A stretch of DNA of 64,000 bases from Lunularia cruciata (lineage: Eukaryota; Streptophyta; Marchantiopsida; Lunulariales; Lunulariaceae), in assembly GCA_948567375.1 (NCBI GenBank), contig OX419758.1, forward strand, positions 3,167,001-3,231,000, written 5' to 3'. A program made the position numbers and the translations under genes. Below the pieces are notes generated by a model. That model saw only the letters and a program-made list of their open reading frames with translations, was not told where the DNA came from and ran no database searches. Of the stretch, positions 1-8,035 are shown one piece after another (within the stretch, counting starts at the first letter, position 1; the number at the start of each line of letters is the position of its first letter).

Positions 1-268
1 TTAGACAGCGTGTATCCATTGCTCTACAGAGGGCAGTGGCTGGTGCAATCCATAGGAGAGCAATCACATTAGGTGATGTTTCTTCGGATGCTCCAGTTGT
101 GTGTAGACCGTACGACTTGCATAGCTCGGATATCTTAGGTGCGGTAGGGCAGATTTCTCATACAGACTCTATTGGGGCTTAGCCCCATGTTACCTTTTTT
201 GTCTCTCCCTTGTACGGCTTGATGGGGTCTTCCCATCCTTCTTTTTTCCTACGCGGTCGCCTTTTTTC
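1..268 (+). mobile_element. 3' end of a LINE-like retroelement (C-terminal codons, stop codon, hairpin tail)
   Basis: Positions 3-179 read without a stop in one frame (starting RQRVSIALQRAVAGAIHRRA and including RPYDLHSSDILGAVG), ending at TAG 180-182. The same protein end, more decayed, occurs at 44,107-44,286 after a LINE reverse transcriptase region, which identifies this as the C-terminus of that retroelement. The stop codon lies in a perfect hairpin (TGGGGC-TTA-GCCCCA, 173-187). A second hairpin (GATGGG-GTCTT-CCCATC) is at 221-237, and the tail ends near GGTCGCC at 256-261 with a pyrimidine run. The rest of the element would lie left of the window. This is the least decayed C-terminal reading frame of the family here. 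The family assignment rests on comparison inside the window plus general knowledge of plant LINE proteins. Confidence 0.8.
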
Positions 269-396
269 CTCAAGGAAGATTGTAAATTTGAAGACAAAGA
301 AGGGAAAGGCACCTTGTGCATGTGGGATAGCCCATTGCTTGTATCCAGCAATAGCACTTAGAGAGAAAAAGATCACACCTTCTCTATCACACATCT

Positions 397-421
397 GGGG
401 GGGGGGGGGGGGGGGGGGGGG
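397..421 (+). repeat. Poly-G run (25 G)
   Basis: An uninterrupted run of 25 G separates the plus-strand LINE tail and about 130 bp of unrecognised sequence from the truncated 3' limit of the minus-strand LINE. Such a run is unusual in plant DNA and coincides with a breakpoint between two elements. It may be a real homopolymer, or a sequencing or assembly artefact at a junction. Confidence 0.95.
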
Positions 422-429
422 TAGAGGTG

Positions 430-985
430 ATTGAACTACCCAATATACTATAGATGATTTCTACTTCATAGATAATAGACCTACCCATTGCACAAGATTG
501 ATAGATATATTTATCTATGCGCTAAATTCTCTATCACACACTCAAATATCCCTAATCCAATAATATCACCAAAGATTACCATGATCCTCCTATCAAAAAC
601 TCTCATATTTAATATGAAGGTTGGAGAAGGAGGAACCATGCAAAGTAGGCAAGTTGGTTGACTGGTAATAATAGAAGAGAATATACCAAATTCCACCTAT
701 GGATCTTTGAGTAGAGTAAGGTCATCCACATGAAGAGTATCCTCTACAGGGGTAATGTCTAAAAAGCCTATAAAAAACCTTCAAATCCTATTTGCACTCC
801 AAGATTACATAAGTTATCTATATATGTGATATACCCCTCTAGAAGCTAGAGGTGGAGAGAAATTTAAGAGGAACCATGCTCTACACTTTTATATCTTGAC
901 TCTCAAGCCTACAAGATGAAACTTGGTAGTCAAATGGTCAAAGAACTGCCTTATGTGATCTAGAGTGCATATGTTATATGTATTG
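430..985 (-). pseudogene. Minus-strand LINE fragment (d): part after the RT active site
   Basis: Read on the minus strand this encodes the stretch downstream of the reverse transcriptase active site: DHIRQFFDHLTTKFHLVGLR, then a stop-riddled linker, then MRVFDRRIMVIFGDI and FECVIENLAH. The same order occurs on the plus strand at 42,750-43,280 (QIRQAFEHLTTKLHLVGLRV, LRAFDRRIMGVYGEI, YECVMGDLA). Stops and frameshifts are frequent, so it is a dead copy. The 3' third of the element is missing and the fragment stops beside the poly-G run. It continues upstream as the fragment at 1,552-1,893 once the solo LTR at 991-1,546 is removed. Confidence 0.8.
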
Positions 986-990
986 TCTAT

Positions 991-1546
991 GTCACGCCAT
1001 TTGTAATGTCGCACCTAGATTTCTCGGACATTGGAGTTGCCGTGATAGTAGTTAGAGGTATTTCAACGGTTTCCCATAGACTACTTTCCGATGGTCAGAT
1101 TTAGTGTTTAGGGTATTGACTTCAAGGTTGGGGCCCATCGTCACTTTGCACCGTTTGCACCATCGAGTGTGCCATCAGTAGGACCATTAGGGTTCTAGAC
1201 CTAGCTTGAGTCCAGGGGTATACTTTCAAAGTGCAGCTCCAGAGAGCTCACTTCTTTGATATTGAGCCTTTGAGTTCTTGGCTATGGTGGACAGAGGCTG
1301 GCGAGCGTCACCTAGATTCTCTTAGTTAGAGTGGGTGTGGCTTGATTGTAATCAATGCCTAGTTGTTGGCAGTTTATAGAATGACAGATCAAGTACTGAT
1401 TTGAGTTGAGTTGATTCGAGTGTTGTAAACAATCTGATCATTGTAGGACTTTAGAGTCTATGTATGACTTATGTGTATGTTGTGCTTCTATAGTGTATGA
1501 TGTTGACAATAATGTATGTTGTGTAGCAATGTATATACGCACAACA
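991..1546. mobile_element. Solo LTR of a second LTR-retrotransposon family
   Basis: A 556-bp insert interrupts the minus-strand LINE exactly where its YADD-region codons should be. It is flanked by the 5-bp direct repeat TCTAT (986-990 and 1,547-1,551). On the minus strand it begins TGTTGTGCG and ends GGCGTGAC(A), the usual TG...CA type of LTR end. No gag or pol sequence is present and it does not resemble the LTRs at 1,899 and 7,090, so it is read as a solo LTR left by LTR-LTR recombination. Orientation cannot be fixed without internal sequence. Confidence 0.7.
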
Positions 1547-1551
1547 TCTAT

Positions 1552-1893
1552 CAAGGAAGGAAATACACAACTTGGCATGACCAAAGTAGTAGATAAATGA
1601 GCTCTAAAATGAGCTATTGTAAATAAAATTCCCCTAAAGGATCTCTCTAATGTATACTAATAATTGACTCCAAGACAATGAGTCCCTCACATGAGAGATC
1701 ATGCTAGTAATAAAAGGAAGAAGGAGAGCCATAAAAAGACTTCACAAAAGGAATAAGACACCTAAAAATTCCATTGGACTCCCTAAGCTCTCTAAAGATT
1801 GGTGCACATGAGATGCTCTTAAAAGAAGTTTCAACATCCACATGCAAAAAAAAAAATGTCTATTGGATGTCTATGCATGTTATGACACCTATA
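1552..1893 (-). pseudogene. Minus-strand LINE fragment (c): reverse transcriptase core
   Basis: Reading the minus strand from about 1,850 gives HVDVETSFKSISCAPIFREL, matching the RT core of the plus-strand copy (VDVENAFNNIS...IFRELGEAG at 42,441-42,500). It then runs through a decayed QGDPLGG block to ...VVYFLP next to the solo LTR. Its upstream end abuts the gypsy insertion. The sequence GATAT at 1,894-1,898 is repeated after the gypsy element at 7,517-7,521, where the LINE resumes. Many stops; not functional. Confidence 0.8.
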
Positions 1894-1898
1894 GATAT

Positions 1899-2298
1899 TG
1901 TAAAAATATGGAGTTTAGTGACGAAGTTAGTCGGGCTCACGAAGTAGCACATAAGACAAATTAGCCTAGAATATTCCGGAAGTATCTAGGAAGCTTCCCG
2001 GTTAGCTTAGCTTGCACCTTAAGTAAGTAGCTTCTAGAAGCTTCCAACTAGCTTAGCTTGCATGCCAAGTAGGCGGCTTCTAGAAGGAAGCTTCTTGAGA
2101 AGCTTCCTAGTTAACTTGGCTTGCACTCTAAGAAAGCGGCTTGAGGAAGCTTCTTGAGAAGCTTCCCAAGAGCCTTGTATACTACCTATAAATACCAAAG
2201 CCAAAGCTCATGCTAGGCATTCAGAGTTTTCACTCATTCAAGTGTCCCAATGTGAGTTTCCATTCTCCTATTTCTCTCCTCGGATTTGGTCTTTTACA
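1899..2298 (+). repeat. 5' LTR of the chromovirus
   Basis: It begins TGTAAAAATATGGAG and ends CTTTTACA. It aligns along its length with 7,090-7,516, with short deletions in a region of repeated AAGCTTC motifs. A CTATAAATA box at about 2,189-2,197 is a plausible LTR promoter element. Confidence 0.92.
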
Positions 2299-2300
2299 TT

Positions 2301-2312
2301 TATATCAGAGCA
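2301..2312 (+). other. Primer binding site (initiator-Met tRNA type)
   Basis: TTATATCAGAGC lies two bases after the 5' LTR. It resembles the usual plant retrotransposon site TGGTATCAGAGC, complementary to the 3' end of initiator-Met tRNA, with mismatches at the first bases. Confidence 0.7.
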
Positions 2313-2569
2313 GGAATGGGATGGATGGAATTTATAGACCACCAAATCCACTTCCACCAAACCATTGGGATTTTCGCGTCCAAATACTACCCAAGCATCA
2401 TTTCACACAGTTCATCACCTCACACTTTGGACAAGAATTTTTGCATATGATCACCATATCTGAGGAACCCTTGGTGCTTCCGATTGTAACTTATCGAGAA
2501 CGGTGGATGTGATGTTTCTATGTGTTAATAAATTAGATAGATTGGGAGTGGTGTGATAGAGGAGCAACC

Positions 2570-3392
2570 ATGGCGGCAATACCTGATGTTATCCTTGCTA
2601 TGCAACAACAAATCGAGCATCTCGCTCAATTGTTGGATGAACGAGATCTTCGACGACAAGAGCACATGGAGAGAGTACCAATTCAAGAAGGAGAAGATCG
2701 GATCATATTCCCTAAACCCAAGGTATTTGAAGGCAAGAATCTCCCGGGTGCAGTGGAGAATTTTGTGTTTGATTGTGAATGTTATTTTGAAGCTACCAAT
2801 CTACAAGACGAGCAAAAACAGATTCTCTTGGCTTCTAGCCAATTGGATGGAGTAGCAAAGCTATGGTGGAGATTCCAAGTGGAGCAAGTCGAACGACAAA
2901 TGGTTGCACCGATCTTGACATGGGCAGAATTCAAGAGCGCAATAATCAGTCGGTTCCAAGCTATAAATGCCACATAAGCTGCACGGGATAAGTTGGCAGA
3001 GTTGAAATAGATTGGCTCTGTAAGAAGTTACATCATGTAGTTCCAAAACACCATCATGCAAATTCCAGATATTTTGGAAGGTGAAGCTCTGGATCAATTT
3101 GTGAGGGGCTTGAAGGCAAGAACCAAATTAGAGGTAACCATGCAAGAGCCACAACACTTAGAGGAAGCCATGCTGTTGGCCAAACTTTTTGATTCCTTGG
3201 TGGCAACAACTTGGTCTTGACCTCGACCCCCACAAAACCCACCAATACACTACACACAAGTGGAGGAGCCAGCACCAATGGAGATTGATGCAATTCAATG
3301 AAGACCATTGGGCTGGCAGATAGGGAGAAGTTGTGACAAAATGGTGGTTGTTTTTATTGTTGCCAGTTGGGGCATCGCATTACTGAATGTCC
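2570..3392 (+). pseudogene. gag of the chromovirus (broken)
   Basis: The ATG at 2,570 opens a gag-like frame typical of chromoviruses. It includes PKVFEGKNLPGAVENFVFDC, a capsid-type segment with AKLWWRF and a long charged helical region. The frame is cut by TAA at 2,975-2,977 and by further stops near 3,008, 3,038 and 3,218, although recognisable gag sequence continues (DILEGEALDQFVRGLKA). A CCHC zinc knuckle (CFYCCQLGHRITEC, 3,349-3,390) is in a different frame, so at least one indel has also occurred. Gag would package the element RNA in the cytoplasm; this copy cannot make a full-length product. Confidence 0.85.
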
Positions 3393-3500
3393 ACTCAAGA
3401 ATGGATGACCTCAACAAGTTGCACAAGTGGAGGTTGTGGAGCGGAATGATCAGGGAAACGAGGAATCCCAGTAGGAGATTTTGAGCCGCCTATTAGGAGC

Positions 3501-3944
3501 TTGATTAGTTCCAATGGGATTGAAGGCTCGACCTATGCAAGTCTACTTCACTTGCAAGGTATGATATCTAATCGGGGTTGTAGAATTTTGGTTGATTCTG
3601 GAAGTTCAGAGAATTGCATGTCTATGCAAGTAGCAAAGGAATTGGGTATTCCTATCAAGCCAATGATTGGAAGTAGTTTGATGATGGTGGATGGTAGAAA
3701 GGGTTCTGCATTCCGCACCTTGCATCTTGTTACCTTCAAGATTGGGAAGGAGTATTTGGAGTGTATGAGGTTTGTAGTGGCACCTCTACACTTTGATATC
3801 ATTCTGGGTCTACCTTGGCTTGAACGTCATAAGGTTCAATTTGATTGGACCCAACGCCAAATTCAAGTACAACACCAAGGTAGGAATTTCCGATTAGGTT
3901 GTGTGGCACTTCTGAGTAAGACACCTAAGAATAGTCAATCCTAA
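3501..3944 (+). pseudogene. Aspartic protease region of the chromovirus
   Basis: An open stretch of 147 codons holds the retroviral-type protease motif ILVDSGSSENCMS, about residues 30-42, and the downstream IILGLPWLE motif, about residues 100-108, which form the active-site and flap-side strands of retropepsins. The enzyme would process the Gag-Pol polyprotein. It is separated from gag by stops and a frame change and from RT by a stop at 3,942-3,944, followed by a short repetitive linker up to about 4,170 (three degenerate units containing CATGGAGCAA-like motifs). It is part of the same broken pol frame. Confidence 0.85.
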
Positions 3945-4175
3945 GATGGGAAGTTTGTTGAGAAGGTAGCCATAGAGCAAATCTGGAAGGGAGATGAGTC
4001 CCAAGATGGGCAGTTTGCCAGGAAGGCAACCATGGAGCAAGCTTGGAAGAGAGATGAGTCCCTAGAAGGGAAGTTTTTTAATGAAGGAGCCATAGAGCAA
4101 GCTTTGGAGGAAGATAAGTCTGTATTTGTGGTGTGGATCAAGCCGATTGCACAAGAACAATCTGAGGAGGGCTAA

Positions 4176-5770
4176 GTGCCACATCAAGCAATGGTTGATT
4201 GGATAGTTCATGAATTTGCAGATGTGTTTTTGGATGATCTGCCAAAGGGATTACCCTCAGATCGAGGTATGCCCTTCAAGATCGAGTTATTGCCAGGGAG
4301 TACTCCAATGAGTAGACCAATCTATCTGCTCTCACCAAAGGAGTTGGAGGAGTTGCGAACAACACTTACAGAGTTGTTGGAGAAGAATTTCATACGACAT
4401 AGTACCTCTCCTTGGGGAGCACCGGTACTATTTGTTCCAAAGAAGGATGGAGGACTTCATGTCTGTATTGATTACCATGGACTCAATAAGCAAACCGTGA
4501 AGAATGCATATCACTTGTCTTGGATTGATGACCTGCTTGATCAATTAAGTGGAGCACGCTACTTTTCCAAGCAGGCTACTTTTTGTAGCGGCTATTGGAA
4601 AATTCCTATTGAAGGAGAGGACATGCAAAAGACTGCCTTTCACACAAGGTATGGACATTTTGAGTGGAGAGTTCTACCGTTCAGACTCATTAATGCTCCA
4701 GCAGTCTTCATGGATCAGATGCATCGGGTGTTGGAGGGACTATTGGATCGGTCCGTGGTAGTGTTCTTAGATAATATCTTAATCTATAGCAGGACAGAGG
4801 CAGAACACATGAATCATGTGCGAGAAGTCCTAAGACGACTACGACAGTGGAAATTTTATTGCAAGAAGTCAATGTGTGCTTTTTGGCAGAAGGAGGTTAC
4901 CTTCTTGGGTCATAAGATCTCATCAGAGGGGATCAAGATAGAAGAAGAGAAGATCAAGGCCATTACTAATTGGTCTACACCGAAGGATGCCACCAAAGTA
5001 CGAGCATTCAATGGATTGGCCAGTTTTTACCGACGGTTCATCCACTATTATGCTCATGTGGCTGCACCATTGACTGACCTCTTGGGAAAGAACTGGAGCT
5101 TCCAATGGACCACCAAGCATGAAGAAGCATTCCAGAAGTTAAAGCATATGGTGTCTTCAAGACCCATTCTTCAACCATATGATCCTCAACTACCTTGTGT
5201 GGTTGATTTTGATGCTTCTAACTTTGCAATTGGAGCTGTGTTGCAACAAGAATTCCCAAATGGACTACATCCATTGCCTTTGTGTCTCGCCGACAAAATA
5301 CAGCCAAAAGAAATTACTCTGCTCGAGATCGGGAACAACTTGCAATAGTATATGCCACCAAGGTATGGAGGCATTATCTCTTGGGGAAACAAGTGATCAT
5401 GCAAACTGATCACAAGCCATTGTTGCAGACCTTACACCTAGAGCACATGAAGAGTTGACATCATCAATGGGAAGAGCAACTCCAATTTTTCGACATCAAA
5501 CTTGAGTACAAACGAGGTCGGTTCCATGTCATCCCTGATGCTCTATCACGACAACCTAATTTGAAGTCTCTTCCTCTCATCACGGCAACAATTACGACGG
5601 TGTCAATTGATCCCAAGATCCATAACGAGTTTCGGTTAGCTCTACAGCAAGATCCCTTCTTCCACATGGTACATGGTCGGCTAACAACATGTGACAAGGA
5701 GTACAACACCTTCTCCTTCTATTCCATGCGGACCGGATCTATGTTCCAACCAAAGGTGATCTTCGACTTG
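4176..5770 (+). pseudogene. Reverse transcriptase and RNase H of the chromovirus
   Basis: The 390-codon open stretch 4,176-5,348 carries RT blocks in order: PIYLLSPKELEEL, SPWGAPVLFVPKKDGGL, a YFSK...SGYWKIPI block, and VVVFLDNILIYS. In Ty3/gypsy enzymes the last block is FLDD. Here the second catalytic Asp is Asn (codon 4,773-4,775), which by itself should inactivate polymerisation. The RNase H block VDFDASNFAIGAVLQQ follows, then a stop at 5,348, after which the RNase H tail (TDHKPLLQTL, DALSRQP) continues in another frame to about 5,770. The gene is decayed but every domain is still readable. Confidence 0.92.
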
Positions 5771-7155
5771 TGCGCCTTCAAGAAGCCCATGATTTACCCA
5801 TTTTTGGGCACATGGGTGTGGACAAGACCTTGGGTACCCTCCAACGTCAATGGTGGTGGCCCAACATGACCCGAGATGTTCGAGAATTTGTCTTATCGTG
5901 TGAGAGCTACCAACCTAACAAGGCCAGCAACCAGAAGCCGGGTGGACTCCTTCAACCGCTTGCCGTTACATCAGCTCGTTGGGAGCATGTGAGCTTGGAT
6001 CTCATCACATCCTTGCCAAAGACAAAACAAGGACACACCGCCATCGTGGTGTTTGTGGATAAGCTTAGTAAGCAAATCCACTTGGCACCAACCTGTGACA
6101 CCATGGATGCTCCAACCTTAGCACAAATCTACTTTGACCATGTCTTCAAGCATCATGGAATGCCACGCGGACTCATCTCCGACCGTGATCCTTGCTTTAC
6201 CGGGAAGTTTTGGCAAGCACTCTTTCAGATACTCGGCACCAAGCTTGCTTTGTCCACGGCCTATCATCCTCAAATTGATGGACAAATCGAACGTGCAAAT
6301 CGTACATTGGAGGATATGTTGCGTGCCTTTATCAATGTCCACCATACCAATTGGGATGAATGTCTTGCCGCTGCCGAATTTGCCTACAACAATTCCAAAC
6401 AGGCAAGCACCGGATTCTCTCCTTTCTTTTTCAATTTTGGCCAAGATCCGCTTGTTCCAGATTCTCTTCTTGCTCCCCCTCCATCTAAGGTTCCTCATAC
6501 TTCCACATTCTTGACCACTATATCCCAATCTCTCCAACAAGCCAAGTCTCACCTCCTTGTTGCTCAGAATCGCCAAAAACAATATGCGGACCACCATCGT
6601 CGTGATCTCACCTTTGAAGTCGGTGATAAAGTCATGTTATCCTCTAGTAACCTTCCTCTCCCACTTGATACCCAAGTTCGTAAACTTGCCCCAAATTGGA
6701 TAGGACCCTTTGATATCACCCAAATTGTCTCTCCTGTTGCTTATCGTCTTGCCTTGCCTTGTCATATGCATATCCATCCTATCTTTCATGTTTCCAAGTT
6801 GAAACCCTTTGTTCCTAATCCCTCTTCCTTTTCCTCTCGAGTCCAACCTCCTCCTCTTCCTATCCCTATCAATGATCATGAGGCTTACGAAGTTGATCGT
6901 ATCCTTGCATGTTGCCATATTCAACAAGGCCGTCGCCAACATATGGAATACAAGGTCCTTTGGAAAGGGTATCCCCTTCATGATGCCACATGGGAACCTC
7001 TTTCTCACCTTCAAAATGCACAAACGGCTATCCAAGAATTTGAAGCTTCACTGGCAACGAGGACGTCACCAACTAGCAGCGGGGGAATATATAACAATAT
7101 GGAGTTTAGCGATGAAGTTAGTCGGGCTCACGAAGTAGCACAAAAGACAAATTAG
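5770..7155 (+). pseudogene. Integrase with C-terminal chromodomain
   Basis: A 461-codon open stretch. The N-terminal zinc finger shows GHMGVDKTL...WWWPNM...SCESYQPNK; the last Cys of the HHCC finger is Tyr (codon 5,908-5,910). The DDE core follows: SLDLITSLPKT, ISDRDPCFTGKFW and a Glu in HPQIDGQIERANR, so all three acidic residues are present. The C-terminal chromodomain (about 6,880-7,060) reads YEVDRILACC...EYKVLWKGYP...ATWEPLSHL and would direct integration to marked chromatin. The frame runs into the 3' LTR. This is the least damaged part of the element, but with the finger residue lost and no intact upstream frame it should be non-functional. Confidence 0.92.
7075..7089 (+). other. Polypurine tract before the 3' LTR
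   Basis: A G-rich purine stretch (AGCAGCGGGGGAATA) sits immediately before the 3' LTR, the usual plus-strand primer position. Confidence 0.6.
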
Positions 7156-7516
7156 CCTAGAATATTTTGGAAGTATCTAGGAAGCTTCTTGGGAAGCTTC
7201 CCGGTTAGCTTAGCTTGCATCTTAAGTAAGTAGCGTCTAGAAGGAAGCTTCTAGAAGCTTCCAACTAGCTTAGCTTGCATGCCAAGTAGGCGGCTTCTAG
7301 AAGGAAGCTTCTTGAGAAGCTTCCTAGTTAACTTGGCTTGCACTCTAAGAAAGCGGCTTGAGGAAGCTTCTTGAGAAGCTTCTCAAGTGCCTTGTATGTT
7401 ATCTATAAATACCAAAGCCAAAGCTCATGCTAGGCATTTGGAGTTTTCCCTCATTCAAGTGTCCCAATGTGAGTTTCCATTCTCTCTATTTCTCTCCTCG
7501 GATTCGGTCTTTTACA
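7090..7516 (+). repeat. 3' LTR of the chromovirus
   Basis: It begins TATAACAATATGGAG (TG of the 5' LTR changed to TA) and ends TTTTACA. It contains repeated AAGCTTC(T/C) motifs and GCTTAGCTTGCAT blocks shared with the 5' LTR, and is about 27 bp longer than the 5' LTR through small indels. Confidence 0.92.
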
Positions 7517-7521
7517 GATAT

Positions 7522-7781
7522 AGGCTCACAACCTCAACATCAGGATATAGAATTTCCAAATTGATGTGGACTAAGGTCTTTTTTTGGAAGTGAGAACTAT
7601 GCTAAAGGACAATGGTAACAAAAACAAGACACAAGAAGACCACACCCAATAAAAATCAGTGCAATGCTTCATGTGTCCTTTTCCATATAAAGAAGTAGAT
7701 TAGCACCTAACACATGACTAATTGGCATGGGTATCTCTCCCTTTGTTACTACTACAACCACTTGAGACAACTTGGTAAAAC
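7522..7781 (-). pseudogene. Minus-strand LINE fragment (b)
   Basis: The minus strand reads GFTKLSQVVVVVTKGEIPMP then ISHVLGANLLLYMEKDT, matching GFTKLFQVVATIARRDIPMS and ISQVLGASLILVMEKTHGAL of the plus-strand copy at 42,130-42,245. This is the region just N-terminal to the RT palm. It joins fragment (c) across the gypsy insertion and fragment (a) across the hAT insertion. Stops are present. Confidence 0.8.
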
Positions 7782-8035
7782 CAAGTTGGCACATAATGGT
7801 TTTTATTGGTTTTCTAGAAATAAGAAAACCACTTTTCCATGTATTTTGCAAATAATGGTTCTTTTTGGTTTTTAGTGATATTAATGAACTTTAATCATTA
7901 AAAGACCTATAATGGACAAGGGAGTTTAGGGTTTAGGCAGCAAGGCCATTAATAGACCTAAAGGATTTAGGGTTATGGGTTGGGATACACAATAAGTGTC
8001 AATTAGTGCTTGCAGTTAGAATTTGTGTTCATCAT

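Larger units (their letters stand above)
1894..7521 (+). mobile_element. Complete Ty3/gypsy chromovirus with two LTRs and target-site duplication
   Basis: The element lies between two direct copies of GATAT (1,894-1,898 and 7,517-7,521). It has LTRs at 1,899-2,298 and 7,090-7,516, a primer binding site resembling the initiator-Met tRNA type, a G-rich polypurine tract, and gag, protease, RT, RNase H, integrase and chromodomain in Ty3/gypsy order. A chromodomain at the integrase C-terminus defines chromoviruses. Structure is complete but the reading frame is broken by several stops and frameshifts, so the copy is non-autonomous. The two LTRs are still very similar apart from short indels, so the insertion is younger than the LINE it disrupts. 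Confidence 0.95.

Noticed and set aside
174-268. Two strong hairpins with T-rich tracts considered as bacterial-type terminators
   Set aside because: They belong to a repeated retroelement 3' end in eukaryotic DNA; all copies share them regardless of context.
210-434. 74-codon open frame with a poly-Gly end
   Set aside because: It is the LINE tail plus the poly-G run read as protein.
6118-6597. 159-codon open frame on the minus strand
   Set aside because: It is the antisense shadow of the integrase core; it has no domain of its own.
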